Source of the DNA: Epiperipatus broadwayi
Lineage: Eukaryota > Onychophora > Udeonychophora > Euonychophora > Peripatidae
Direction: 5' to 3'
Assembly: GCA_028023455.1 (NCBI GenBank)
Contig: JAQFVV010012477.1
Location: forward strand, 1,855,501-1,919,500
DNA length: 64,000 nt
In this document: positions 1 through 12,368 of the stretch, one piece after another
Position numbering within the stretch: the stretch's first letter is position 1
Layout of the letters: each line of letters opens with the position of its first letter
Program-made: the position numbers and the translations under genes
Notes under the pieces: model-generated
The model's input: only the letters and a program-made list of their open reading frames with translations
Told to the model about the DNA's origin: nothing
Database searches by the model: none

Positions 1-950
1 GAAATTAACCGAAAGTACTTCTGCGGATTTAAGGATTGTTTGTAATAGTTTGTAAACCGTTAAATTTATTATTTCAATTATAATTACAATTTTATTTTTA
101 ATTAACGGATATTTTATTTATTTTATATATATATACAAATATTACAAGGGGTTGTTTTTTCCCCCTTTGTTTTTCTAAAATATACATTCTAACAAAACAA
201 AAGAGAAAAACTTTGACATTTTACCAGCATATTAATGGTTAACACAATGCAGGCTGATCATTTTCCAAATATGACTATAACTATAAAATTTATCAGACAT
301 GGGATTACTTTCCAGGTATCAGCTGTTCATTCTTTTCTCTGATAACCGAAGAGAATCATCAACTTACCTTCTCTCCTCCGTTTAAAGGCTTCCTGCATAA
401 ATAGTAATATAGTCCATTTGACTGCTTCCCATTTAATTCAGATCACTACTATCGTGATCAAGGAAAACATTTACAACTTTCTTTTTTCTTTTTAAGTGTC
501 TAATAGTATCTTCTTGATATATTTCTCCCTTCTCAATCCATTATCTATCTGATATTTTTTGGTTAAATATTTTCCAGAGTGTTTTCTTTATAATAATCAT
601 TTTATGTATTTATTTCATTTTTTAAATGAAAGATATTCCATCTATGTTGAGAGATGGCTATTGTTTTATACACATATAAACAGGATCTTCATTGGACAGA
701 TATATATATAACATGCAGTGTAATTTCCTTTTAAACTCTATGATATTAAAATTAAAATTGTAATTTTACTCATTTCTTTACATAAGGTTTTATTCAAACT
801 TGCTCTACCATTTATTGCTTTTTCCTTTTATATATATATATATATTATAATGGAATTTTCCATTTTCCATATATATCTTACACATATATAAAACCATTTG
901 TAAGATTGCGTGTATGTATATAACGATACACGTATATGCGTATGTTTAAA
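1..950. other. AT-rich non-coding DNA
   Basis: There is no credible coding frame. The stretch holds TA-rich simple repeats around 127-137 and 831-845 and nothing else I can assign. Confidence 0.6.
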
Positions 951-1680
951 AAAAATATTTATTCTTAAAAGTATTTCGAAAATTATTCCATTTATCATCC
1001 AGCATATTTATGAGCATCAATTTATGACCTCAAGCACTAATCCTATATTTCTATAAGAATTATGCTGGGAGAGAACTGGAATACCAATATGGAAATGTCC
1101 TGGGCTAGCTCTACTCAGGGCGAGTGATTGACAAATCAACGGAAATCTATGAGGAAGGAGGTTACCATACTTTAATATTTTAATATACTATTCTAAATTC
1201 TTTCTACTTTTATAAAAATTAGACCTAAATAAACAATACCAATAAATATACATTTCATTTTTAAATTTTGTACATTTTTATTTTACCATGATTAAATATT
1301 TTGTGCTCTTTATTTTATTAAGTAAAACGCATGCATACACACACAGCTTAGATATTTATAAAATCACATGAATAAAACATGTATCAGTTCATACTAGTAA
1401 GAAAAATCATTTCTTTTTCTTTGATTCTTTCTTTTTTAAAAAAAGTTTATGCATATGTTCATAATAATGAAGTTTGTAAAGAAAGTTTGTGAAAAATTAT
1501 AAGAAACAAATGCTATCTGGAACACTAATTACATATTGTTGAATGGGTACATACCTGCATTTCTTTTCTTCCCCGGGGAAAATGATGGATTATTAGAAGT
1601 GAAAAATTTCATTCGTTTTGAGTCCCTTTTATAGCACTCATGTACTGGGGATTAAATTTGATTAATTATTCTGGCTATCC
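951..1680 (-). repeat. Diverged LTR-like block related to the 51.5 kb LTR
   Basis: Two blocks occur in the same order as in the LTRs at 51.5 and 57.4 kb. A block at 1031-1064 matches the LTR segment at about 51,693-51,730 (both read like AAGCACYAATCCTATA followed by ATAAGAATTA). A CCCCGGGG palindrome at about 1573 matches the one at 52,261. A minus-strand CTATAAAAGG lies at 1625-1634, comparable to the TATA box at 52,609 but closer to the palindrome. No coding region or second LTR is seen beside it. This could be a solo LTR of a related family; the ends are not resolved. Confidence 0.4.
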
Positions 1681-4600
1681 TATATTCTTGCTTGTTGATT
1701 CCATTCCATTGTTTTCTTTATTTAGACTTCAGATCAATTAGTTTCTATCTTCGTCGGTTATTTTTCCTGCAACCACCTTCGGACCTTCATGGGGCAGGAT
1801 TGCACTGCCTGGGACGCTTACATTTTCTTAAGCCAGCTTGCCCACCATTTTACCCTCCATTTCTCTTCACAAATCTCTCTTGCAGCACTCTCTATAAAAA
1901 TCAGCAATAGAATGAATTCCTTTTAGCAAGTTCTTTCGCTCAAAAATCCGGATTCTTTTTGAACAAAAACTTTCCGCACCTCTGAATCTAATTTTGTTCT
2001 TCTTTTGTTTTTATTGAAATTCTTTTGAATCTAAACTTTAAGCTCACTAATCAAATTCCTTAGATATCGATCAAGTTATTTCTGATATTTTTTTTCATTT
2101 AACTTTTCCAAAATGAAATTGAAAAGTTTCCATCTTGAAAAATAAAGTATATTTCCATAACTGCATTTATACCTTTTATTATTATTATTCTATCTAGCAA
2201 ATATATACATGTGTTTCTTCAAAAAAACAAATGAGCACACATACCTCCCCCCCCCTTTCTTCTGTTTATTTTAACCTTTTTAGAATCCCTATTTAAAATT
2301 ATAAATCTATATACAACAAAGAAAATATAAATATGAAAAAGTAATACATTTAATTAATCGGGCTATATACCAACGCATACAGAAAATTTTACTTTTTGAA
2401 ACAGGGATCGAAGTCAGCCCTGTTTCAATATATATATAGCTTCTATATTTATTTATTTCTACAAGGCTATGATTATGGAGTAACAAAACTCTGAAAGTGC
2501 TAAGTGTAAATAAATTATTATATGGAATAGTTTCACTTTCAATGCATTAATGTATTATTAATTACTTTAGTTCAAGGTATTTATTTTTAAAAAAACATTC
2601 TTAGCTTTATCCAAAGTAAATTTAGATTTCTTTGCCTTAGTTGATAATTTAAGCATGTACATTTATCTGGATTACTCCCATGCATTACTCCCATGCAGGA
2701 ATGATCCAGATAGTTTATCTGTTAACTCCAGCCTAAATTCAGTCTTTATAATGTTTCCTTTCAGTGAGGACAATCCTTGAGCAGACATAAAACTTCTTTG
2801 GTCCTGCATTTTATTTATAGCTTTTTTTGTATAATAATTTCAAGAGATTCTAGAGAATTACCAATTGTCGAATTTTTGCCCGTAGTAGAGATCGATTAAA
2901 TTAGCTGGTCATTTTTGATTAAAACGTCATCTGATTCTTTAAATTATCCACAATTAAAGTTTATTATTTCTCCATGGTTAAAAATTGATAATATTTAAAT
3001 GAATTTTAATCCAACCTTTCAAGATAAATATCAAAAACTAAACTACTTTTTCCACCATCTGTCAAGACTTCAATCCAATTCTCACTCCAGTTTTAATAAA
3101 AGTTTGCCTGCTATTTTTTATTGGATAATTTTATTACCCCCTCCTCCCTTTCTGCTTTTAAACATTTATTTTAGCTATGAATGTTTGGTTTGTTTTTAAA
3201 ATGAAATTTTCATTTTTTGAAATATTTTAAAATAAAGATATTTTTTTTATCTTCTAGAAATTGGATTGAATACAGTTTACTTTCTTGGTTTAGATCAGTA
3301 TTTTTGAAAAATGAATATTATTTGTTTATTCTTAAACACCATTTAAAATTTAGCTAAAAACAACAATAATCGATTTTATTTATAAAATAACATGTGCACA
3401 GATAAATAATTATCTATCTATATAACGCATGTTTGTTTACAAGATAAAGTTTGAACTTCACTATATTCTTAAGTAATATCAACTGTTTACCCATTTGTAG
3501 CTATATAATGACTTTATAGATTGTTATCTATCTCTTATATATATTTTTGTTAATTATTTTACACATCATATTCTTTATAACTTTTAAATTAACTAAACCC
3601 AAGTTTAAACCCTCTTATAACTACAATGACAATTACTTTTCCCAGCTTAATAATTACCTCTTTTTGATTTAATAAAATTTAAAATTATACAACACAAAAT
3701 TTTATTCTCAATTTTATTTTAGGATAGGGGTACTAATAAAAAAGGGCACAATATATAACAACAAATGAATTCATACATAGACAAATGATTACACATATAT
3801 GTTTACTATTATACTAATGTTTTTTTTTTATGTTTTAAATTCATAGTTCACATTTATTGAGATTTGGCTTCATAATAGTATGAAAATTCTGTTACATGTT
3901 TTACATTGCACATATAAATAACTTAGTTTATAATTACATTATATTATAACAATTATTTTATAATACTACAAGAAAAATATCAGTTTATCATTTTCTAGGC
4001 AATAGACTTATAAAATAAGTTATTTTTAAAAAAACCTTTTCTCTGTTAAATATTATTCAATTTAAATATTATTGATTTATTTGTTGTAAAAAAATCCTGA
4101 AGTCAGCAGCATTTTTCAACACAATTTTTACTCAGAAAATTGACAAAATACTGTTAAAAATAGAAGTTAGAGAGTGAATTAATAGTATGAACAAATGGAT
4201 GATTCATTGGTATGGCCCATACTCAGAAAAGGTTAGAAAAATCCATTTTATGTATGAACTACTTTTATTTTATTTTTCTTAAAATATAACAAATCAAATT
4301 TAAAAATTGTATACATAATCAAATATTATGAATATGGTTGGTTAAAATTGTGTTTATTGGTGATAGAAATTATTTAAATATTTTGTTAGTCAGAAAAATA
4401 TATAGAAAAAAATTCACTTTCATAAACGCAGTGCTTAACATTATCATTTTTAAAGAATATATGTGAAATATATGTGTCTATTGAAAGAAGATACTCCATT
4501 TTTAATAAAGTGAGAAATGTACACAATTTTTCTTTAATTTAAAGTGGATATATTTAAAAATAAAATACATCACATTTTCATGCTTGGAACAAAATTTTAA

Positions 4601-5089
4601 ATCATCTATACAAAATCTTCATTAAAACAAGAATGATATAATTTTTAAAATGTTATGTTAACATACATATAAATTATCTGTGCAAGTTGTTTTTTTTTAA
4701 ATTGATTACAGTTATATATAGTATTTATAAGATGTTACCTTATCAGTATTAAAGCTATATCCTTATTGCTTTATGTTTTTATAATTCTATAGCCTAATGT
4801 CTCATTGAAAATCATAAATAAATATTGAGAAAAATGATTTATTTAATTACATTTAAAAAAGTATAGTAATCAATTGTACATTAAGTTTTAAATTTAATTA
4901 GTCTAAACTTTCATAAAGAAAAAAAACAATTAGAAATTTTATTGATTTTTAAAATATATTTCAAACAGTATTATAGAAAAAAATTGAAAAATATATTTAT
5001 TAGATAATAATAAAACCAAATATATATATATTGTGGCATGCACAATCATAATTTATTATCCCCATCTAGTATATAAATGAATAAATTAA
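1681..5089. other. AT-rich non-coding DNA
   Basis: The open frames here (for example at 1692 and 2999) are short, low-complexity and without family features. A C8 run lies near 2248. I see no gene, RNA or structured repeat that can be defended. Confidence 0.55.
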
Positions 5090-5220
5090 GAAAACAATTA
5101 GAAATTTTAGTCAAGAATTGGTAACCAAGTGGTTAGCACAGCTGCCTTATAAGTAGTTGTTCCGGGTTCGCTTCCCGGCCAACGCTTTGGTATATGAAAA
5201 AAAAACAACTAGATTTTATT
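5090..5220 (+). repeat. tRNA-derived SINE, diverged member
   Basis: The segment 5112-5190 looks like a tRNA. It has an A-box-like stretch (AAGTGGTTAGCAC), a 5-bp T stem closing the loop in CCGGGTTCGCTTCCCGG (a B box) and a possible anticodon loop CTTATAA (UAU). The acceptor stem pairs only partly. It ends in a run of A at about 5197. Imperfect copies of AAACAATTAGA lie on both sides (left near 5092, right near 5203), as expected for a retroposed insertion. It lacks the longer variable arm of the other SINE copies in the window. A decayed tRNA-Ile(UAU) gene is the alternative. Confidence 0.6.
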
Positions 5221-6795
5221 TTTAATAACTATATTTGAATTATGAATGAATGTAGAATGAGTGAATGGCTTATTTATTAAAGTTAAAAATAAAATTTTTT
5301 ATGTCATATAAAATAATAACAATAAACTTTACTAAGTTTGAAAGGAAAAACTGTTCATGCTCCACAAGCTAATGTTTAAAGAATTACATTATTTTTGTTA
5401 CTAGGTAATAGAAACAAGTGCAGAAAAAAGGCAGATATACTTTCTTTTTATTCAAAATTTTTATTTAATTTTACCGCCTTTTATGGACAGATTAGTGATA
5501 AAATCATAATGTACTGTGAATAATGATCATGTAGTTGGGGGATGGAGAACATAAACTCTCCTCAGTTGATATACTTATTGATAGATGAAATGGATAACAA
5601 ATGCTATACTGACAGCCCCCATTAAACATTTAAATTTGCCATGGATAACAGTAATTTTAAAATAAATATTTGGATATCCTCTAATAATTAAAATGCCTAT
5701 TGAATCCTACATCTGTGCTTGGCATCATGGGAATGTTAAAGAAGACACCATGGGAGAATGGAATTGTAATCTTAAATTAAATCATGAACTAGATAATGAA
5801 TGCCGTTAAATAAATATTTTCTAGATTATCTGCTCAAATACTTTTCACTTATCATTACTAATAAAAGGAATAATAGTAACACACTGATAGATATCTATCA
5901 ACATTATCTTCCTTTTTAATAACTTTAATTATTAATGCAGTCTTATTATTATCCAATATACATCAAACTAATAAAACCAAGTAAGTAAAACTTAGGTTGA
6001 TCATTGACATATTTTTTTTTAGAAAACAAATGAAAATTAAAACATAGGTAATATTTAAGATATAGTTTAAAGATATAAGATGACTATTACAATAAAAATG
6101 TTACTTGATTTAAAGGATAGGAAATATTTAAAACAAAATAATGATAGATGTTCTTTTACTGTATGAAAGATTATGTATTTAATTCTTTTGTAATTATGCA
6201 TGTTAATGATCTTCAGATATAGATCATATCCAGCCATTGCAATCTGGCAAGTATAGGTTATAAGAATATAATGAATTATGTTAAATTGCAATTACTAAAA
6301 CTAAAGTTGTGTTATTTATTTTAATTACCTCAATGAGTTGATATATATCTTAATAAATTTTTATTTTTATTATTAATATGGGCATCATTTGATTTACCTA
6401 TTACACATATTATTCTATTACACAAATTATTCTACTGTACAAATTATTCTATTGTACAAATTGTTTTATTACACAATTTATTTTATTACTAAAATATTTA
6501 ATTGTACATTCCATGCTACATTTATTTTTGAATTTTTTTTTGCCAAGCAAAAATTCTTATCTTTGGACTCATTGGTGCCTTACAAATTCATGAGTCTAAT
6601 ATAATGTAGATCTAAATTATTATAAATCTGTTTGTGGATTAGCTTATTCAGTCATCTGTTTAGGAGTTATATTTTTGGGCTGCCCTAATGCATTTATTAC
6701 CCATTACATTATTTTAGCTACCCCAGGATGTGGGAATATTTATGGATATCAACCAGATTGTCTCAGCTCTATTTTTTATTAATATATATATATAT
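5221..6795. other. AT-rich non-coding DNA
   Basis: No gene is supported. A short region at 6400-6500 has repeated TATTCTATTRCACAAATT-like units. The frames at 6067 (minus) and 6389 (plus) are composition artefacts rich in I, Y, F and K. Confidence 0.55.
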
Positions 6796-7650
6796 AGGGA
6801 GTATACCAATAGCTCTAACAAGATTTCATTGATGAGGACCATAAGAGAAAGCATTCAAAACCTTTTTCTAGAATAATCCTTACTCTCAGACTAATTTTGA
6901 GCTTTTGGCTCATCTCAGTGAGGCACTAGAACATTCAGATGCTAGATCTAATATACCCAACTCAATGCCAGCATTTATCTAATAGTGTAACTATTAAATA
7001 GAAAATCTGAAATTTCCAGACATGTAAATGTCTTTAAATCCAGTTATCTAACTTAAGTAGCTATATGGGTCCGAAAACACTTCAGCCTCACCCTATATTA
7101 ATAGCCTCAGCAATATAATATTGTCAAAGCCTCAAGGACAAAATTAAAATAATCAATAAAGCAAGTCATATATTGTGTGATTTGTTTTAAGCTTGTATTA
7201 CAGATATGTAATATAGAGAGTGCCTTTATTGATTATTATAATTTCACCCTCGAGGCTTTGGTGATGTTATATTGCTGAGGGTATTAATATATGGTGATAA
7301 TGAAGTGTTTTTAGACCAATATAGTTATTTAAGTTGGACATCTGGATTTAAAGACATTTACACATCTGAAAATTTCAGATTTTCTAGTTAATAGTTATGT
7401 ATTAGATAAGTAGTGACTTTGAGTTAGGTATTCTGAATGTTATTGCACCTCACTGAGGTTAGCCAAAAACTAGAAACCAGTCTGAGAATAGGGATTATCC
7501 TAGATAGAAATTTTGAATGCTTTCTCTTGCAGCACTTATCAATAAAAGCTTAGTAGAGCTGTTGGTATGTTCCCTATATTATATATCTGTAATACAAGCT
7601 TAAAACAAGTCATATGATATATGACTTGCTTTATTGATTATATATATATA
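6796..7650. repeat. Large foldback element (copy 1)
   Basis: Two long arms are inverted relative to each other: 6796-7159 and 7224-7575, diverged but alignable along their whole length. The outer ends read AGGGAGTATACCAATAGCTC on the left and its diverged complement on the right. The centre and the right outer flank both carry an ATAATCAATAAAGCAAGTCAT-type module. The left end abuts a TA microsatellite. No coding frame is present. Related arms recur at 18.6, 19.8, 42.3 and 43.9 kb. This is probably a non-autonomous foldback or MITE-type element; no transposase is visible to name a superfamily. Confidence 0.85.
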
Positions 7651-10600
7651 TAACATAAATATAAAATGCCTTAAAATAAATTATAAATGTGTATTTAATT
7701 AACCTTCACACTTATCCCTGCAGTCTTGCTGTGTTTGAGATTTCTAGCAATTAAATTTGCAATTTGCTTTTCCCTAGTGAAAATGTTGTGAAATTTTTTT
7801 TACAGCTTTAAAATTCACATATATTTGTTTTCTAATATTTTAGTTACAAAAAAAATCAAAAGATGATGATAAAAATTGAATAATCGGTATTACAAAGGGA
7901 CTGAAACCATGGTTTGATGAGTAGATATAGTTTATTTGGTTATCATGAACTTTGCTGGGTGTATTGCTGGGTGTATTTCATAAAAATATTACTATCATCA
8001 AGGAAATATTATGATGGTCTAAAAACTTGATGTTTTGGAAAGTCAATGATTATATTTGTATCATAATTATGTAGTAATTATTAAAATTCAAATATAAATA
8101 TTATTGCACATTTATTTTTTACAGAAATGTTTTACTTTTAAACATAAAAAAATACTCTCATCTTAATATTGTTACTATAGAGAATACTGTTGTGGGAAAA
8201 CACAGTTTTCTAGAAATGAAGTTACTCAAAACATTGTTATAATTTTCAGTGATATAAATATTATGAAAAAATTTTAAACTTTTAAAGTATAATTGATAGA
8301 TTTAGTAGTTATTAAAAAAATTCATTCATTTTTTAAAATCAAACATAAAACAAATTAGATTTCATTGATTTTGCAAATTGAATCAGCTCCACCTGAAATT
8401 TGATTATGTGACAGCATTTTGTTCTCACTGAAATATAATTTTAAAATAATTCCAGAAAGCAAATATGATTTTTTAAAATTTATTTAATTTTTAAACAAAA
8501 ATATCTATCGGATGAGATCAAATTTATTATATTCTGATAAATAATAATGGTTTAATATCAAAATGAAAATTTAGACTTAAATCTAGTGAGAACAAAGAAA
8601 TCTGTCAAGTACAGGAGGGTTAACTTAATTTATTTTTTTTTTACAAATTTTAGTTTAATTTCAGTTTACTTTAGTGAATCATTCTATCATTTTATAATTT
8701 CAAAATTGTTACAATGCATAATACTTTTTTTTTTTAAAAAAAAAAATAACTGAAATGTATTTATTATGCAATATATTTACACATTGGTTAATGTTTTTTT
8801 AAAAAAAAAATTTATAAACAATATGATTAGGATAAAATTAATCCATTATTCACCAATTTTTTTGTCAGATAACATTATTAAGCTATTTGTTTTTATAAGA
8901 AATATATTGATTTCTTGGATATTTTATGGAACCAGTAATTCTTATTGTACAGAGTAAAACTATACATTTCATGTAATATTAATTATAAATTTAAAATATA
9001 ACTTACAAGTATAATTTAATGACAGAAGATTTTGAATTTAATTTTCTGGCCATATGATTACATATATATGTGCACGTTAGTATGCTTATATATTTTAAAT
9101 ATATGTTAGTGACTCTGAAAACAAATATATTTACATCCCATCAAATACATTCCAACAAACTAGGTTTTTTACCATTCTTCAAAAAACTCTTTATTGGTAT
9201 TTATTTATATTTGTTAATGATTGTAAAACATTACGTTCTTGTGGCATATTTCTTGGAATGTATATATTTTTTACAATTACTTTTTTAAAAAGAACGAAAA
9301 TATCATAAATTATTTTTTGTAAAGCTAAAATTTCTACATGTCCATACCCACAATTATAGATTTTTTCATTTACATATGTAATAGATTTTATATAGACCTA
9401 TGACAATTTATAGATCTTCTAATTTTTCTTTTGTTATCCATCCATCTTCATTTTATATTATCAATTATTTCTTCTATTTATAACCAAATTATAGAGCATA
9501 AGTAAATATATATATATTAAAACTTCATTGAATTCATCTCGTTAAATGAGCTGTAATGATTAATAAATTAATAATGTCTATTTCTTGAATGGCAATGAAC
9601 TCTAAATATCATTCTCCTAAAATATATATAATAATATGAGTAAAGCACAATTAGAATATATTTAATGAATTAATTTTTAGACTTCATGTCTAAGATTACA
9701 ATATAAAAGTAAAGATTTTTTTTTTCATAGTTGCTTGAATAAATTCTTACACAACCTAACTAAACTTTAATTTTATAATTAGATTAAAGTACGTTAAAAT
9801 TATCTCCATCTGTCATTGTTAAACATAATTGAGTTTTCGTGTGTGCGTGTATATTTTATTTTTTAAATATTAAATTAAAATAAATGTATATTTATGCTTT
9901 TAACAAACATTATAATGCTTTCATTTATTTTCTTTGTCTTTAAAAAAAATATATTCTTACACTTTTCTACTTCACGCAACAAACAATTATTCTTCTGTTA
10001 ATTAGAGTGGAAAAAAAAATTCTAAAGAAGAATAAAGGATTTCTAAACGATGTGGTTGTAAAATAAAATGTCGTAATAAAACAATATAAAACGTTAAATA
10101 ATTAAATCTATTTTTTCACGTCATAATAAAAAAATATATAAATTAAATAGACCCTGTAATTTGTTAAACATTTTGTAAAAAAATAAAAAAGTAAAAATTA
10201 TTTGACTGTAAATAAAAATAATTGAAGGATTTATCAATCGGGAGATCACATGGCATACGAGGAGAAAGGGATTGCCCAGCGATCTATGGAGCTATAAATC
10301 TTCAATCTTCCTCTCTATCACTGTTCTAAATTCTGCAAATTTTATTTTCCTATGTAGCAAATACGTCGTATAACAACAAAACCATATATATATTATTTTA
10401 AATATGCTATAATTAAATAAAGCAATTTTATAACAAGATGTAGGTTTTATATAGAAAATTTTTCATAGGTTTTAGAATCAAATGATAAAAATTCAATGAA
10501 CATTTGCTATGCATTTTAATTTTAAAAAATTCCAATTATGATGTAATGAAGCACGGTATATGTATAAACTATAAACAATATTGACATATTCTAAATTGGT

Positions 10601-11230
10601 ATAAACGGAGAATATAATGTAACACCAGTTTAAAATATTCATAATATTCTATCCAGAACTAAAGATCGTATTTCTTATGAGGTCACTGAAGTTAATGAAA
10701 ACCCAAGTTGAATTTATGGTACCACTTCTGTGAAAAAGAGTAATTTTTAAACTAAAGTTGGAGAGATGTATATTTAATGCAATAAATCAGCACTAGTCTT
10801 CATCAAATTTGCAAATACAAAATTCAGAGAAATAATTAAATTAAAAAAAAAACAACAGGTTTAGCAACAAAGTTGATAATATATATTAATAAATTCCATT
10901 TCAAAAAAGAGAAAGATTTTTTTTCTACATTCAACCTCTAACTTTGTATTTTAAAACTGTCTATTCTTCATTTTTTTTTATTGATTGATTCTTTATAATT
11001 GTTACAATTGCCATTGATGGCAGCACTTCTAGAAGTTTTTTTAAAAAATAACATTTATCACCAAATATATGGCAGGTGTCATCCAGTCAAAACATTGATA
11101 CAATAATATTATTAATCATGCATGGATGCACGTGCATAATATATAAAATAACGCATATATATGTAATCTTTATGAAATTAAAAGAAAAAGGTTAGAAACA
11201 ATTGATTTTAACAAAAAAGAACGAATAATG
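7651..11230. other. AT-rich non-coding DNA
   Basis: There are long T and A runs (for example about 8727-8748) and no supported gene. A small island of more balanced composition at 10,232-10,300 stands out from the surrounding sequence but carries no recognisable frame. Confidence 0.55.
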
Positions 11231-12368
11231 GAAGCACAAGATGAAAATTAATATTATATCAGGTAGAGTTGATTTTTTTTTATATATATTAATGAAAGAT
11301 ACCAAAATGCACACAATTCAAGTTTATGACTCAATTATATCTTTTGATGACGAAGAAAGAGAGGGACTTTATATGATAAAATAAACAATATTTTAAAAGT
11401 CAGAGATATTAATATTAGAATTGGTAAATTATTGAAAGATAAAAGGGCTAAATTTTGTTATGGTGACATAAATGAGAGATGCCATAGATATATCGAATTT
11501 ATATTAGGAGAATACATTTTTTATTCATTCTTTTTTGGAAAAAATGCTAACTGAAAATGTACATGGAAGTATCCAAATGGGAATACAACAGAATTAGATT
11601 ATATTTTTACTACTACTTCAAGACTACAATTTTTTTTCATATGTCATAGCATCGGCCGGGACGCGAACCCACAACCGTCTGCAACCAACTACTTGCTTGC
11701 ATGGCGGTTGCGATACCTCTCGGCTAACAATGCAAGACGACTACAATTTTTTTAATAGATAGAACACAGGAAAAACAAATCATTAATTAATGAAATTTAA
11801 GATAAAATGTTAATTGCAAAACTAGACATAAAAATTAGTAAGAATGGCAGTATTAACAGTTGATATTGCTAACCTTTAGAAATACTCTAGTGAATTTAAA
11901 TTAGAACTTGCAAATTATTTTATAATATTAACAAACTTTAAAGATTATTCAGATTTGAGAGCTTTCAATAAAACAATAACTGATATTGTGACAAGAACTG
12001 CAATCATAATAACTTATACACAAAAGCAGCAATTTTCCAATACATTTTCTATTTAGACAAAAAAATGTATAAAACAAAAATAATCAACTTTTTAAAAATG
12101 ATACATTGAGAATTGCATATTTTGAGTTGTGTAAAATGCTACAAAACAGCAATGATATAAGAATATCTAATTGTTAATTAGCAAATAATACTATAAGTGT
12201 AAAACAATAGCATTATATTGGACAAAAAGGGCTTGCTACAAAAAGAATGAAGGATGATTCTTTGTAGATAAAGTGATAATGTTTTAAATCTGAATTTACT
12301 TCACATCTCCCAAGAGCATTGAAATAAAATATCCTAGAATATAATGAAGGATAAAGACAGATCTAGAA
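11231..12368 (+). pseudogene. Decayed LINE endonuclease fragment (copy C)
   Basis: The plus strand encodes, in broken frames, part of an AP-type endonuclease of a non-LTR retrotransposon and the linker that follows it. The motif TWKYPNGNTTELDYIF at about 11,560-11,610 corresponds to the conserved W-x-x-P-x-G...D-(Y/F)-I segment of these endonucleases. It aligns with WIWKHPNEGRAVLYYI in the longer copy at 38.8-41.3 kb. The segment after the SINE (about 11,840-12,260) matches 39,440-39,780 of that copy, including a shared SNEFKLELAN stretch. Many stops and frameshifts make it inactive. A SINE interrupts it at 11,622-11,753. The RT domain is missing, and the right end abuts the gag pseudogene. 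Confidence 0.75.
11622..11753 (-). mobile_element. tRNA-derived SINE inserted in LINE copy C
   Basis: A SINE of about 100 bp lies in minus orientation (body 11,637-11,738) between two copies of GACTACAATTTTTTT (11,622-11,636 and 11,739-11,753), a 15-bp target-site duplication. Read on the minus strand it begins GCATTG, has a B box (GTGGGTTCGCGTCCC) and ends GATGCTATGACA followed by A residues. It matches copies at 27.4, 31.5 and 38.6 kb. It inserted after the LINE, so it is younger than that fragment. Confidence 0.88.

Noticed and set aside
9070-9288. Hydrophobic 72-codon plus frame resembling a membrane peptide
   Set aside because: In AT-rich DNA, chance frames are rich in F, I, L and Y. 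There is no other support.
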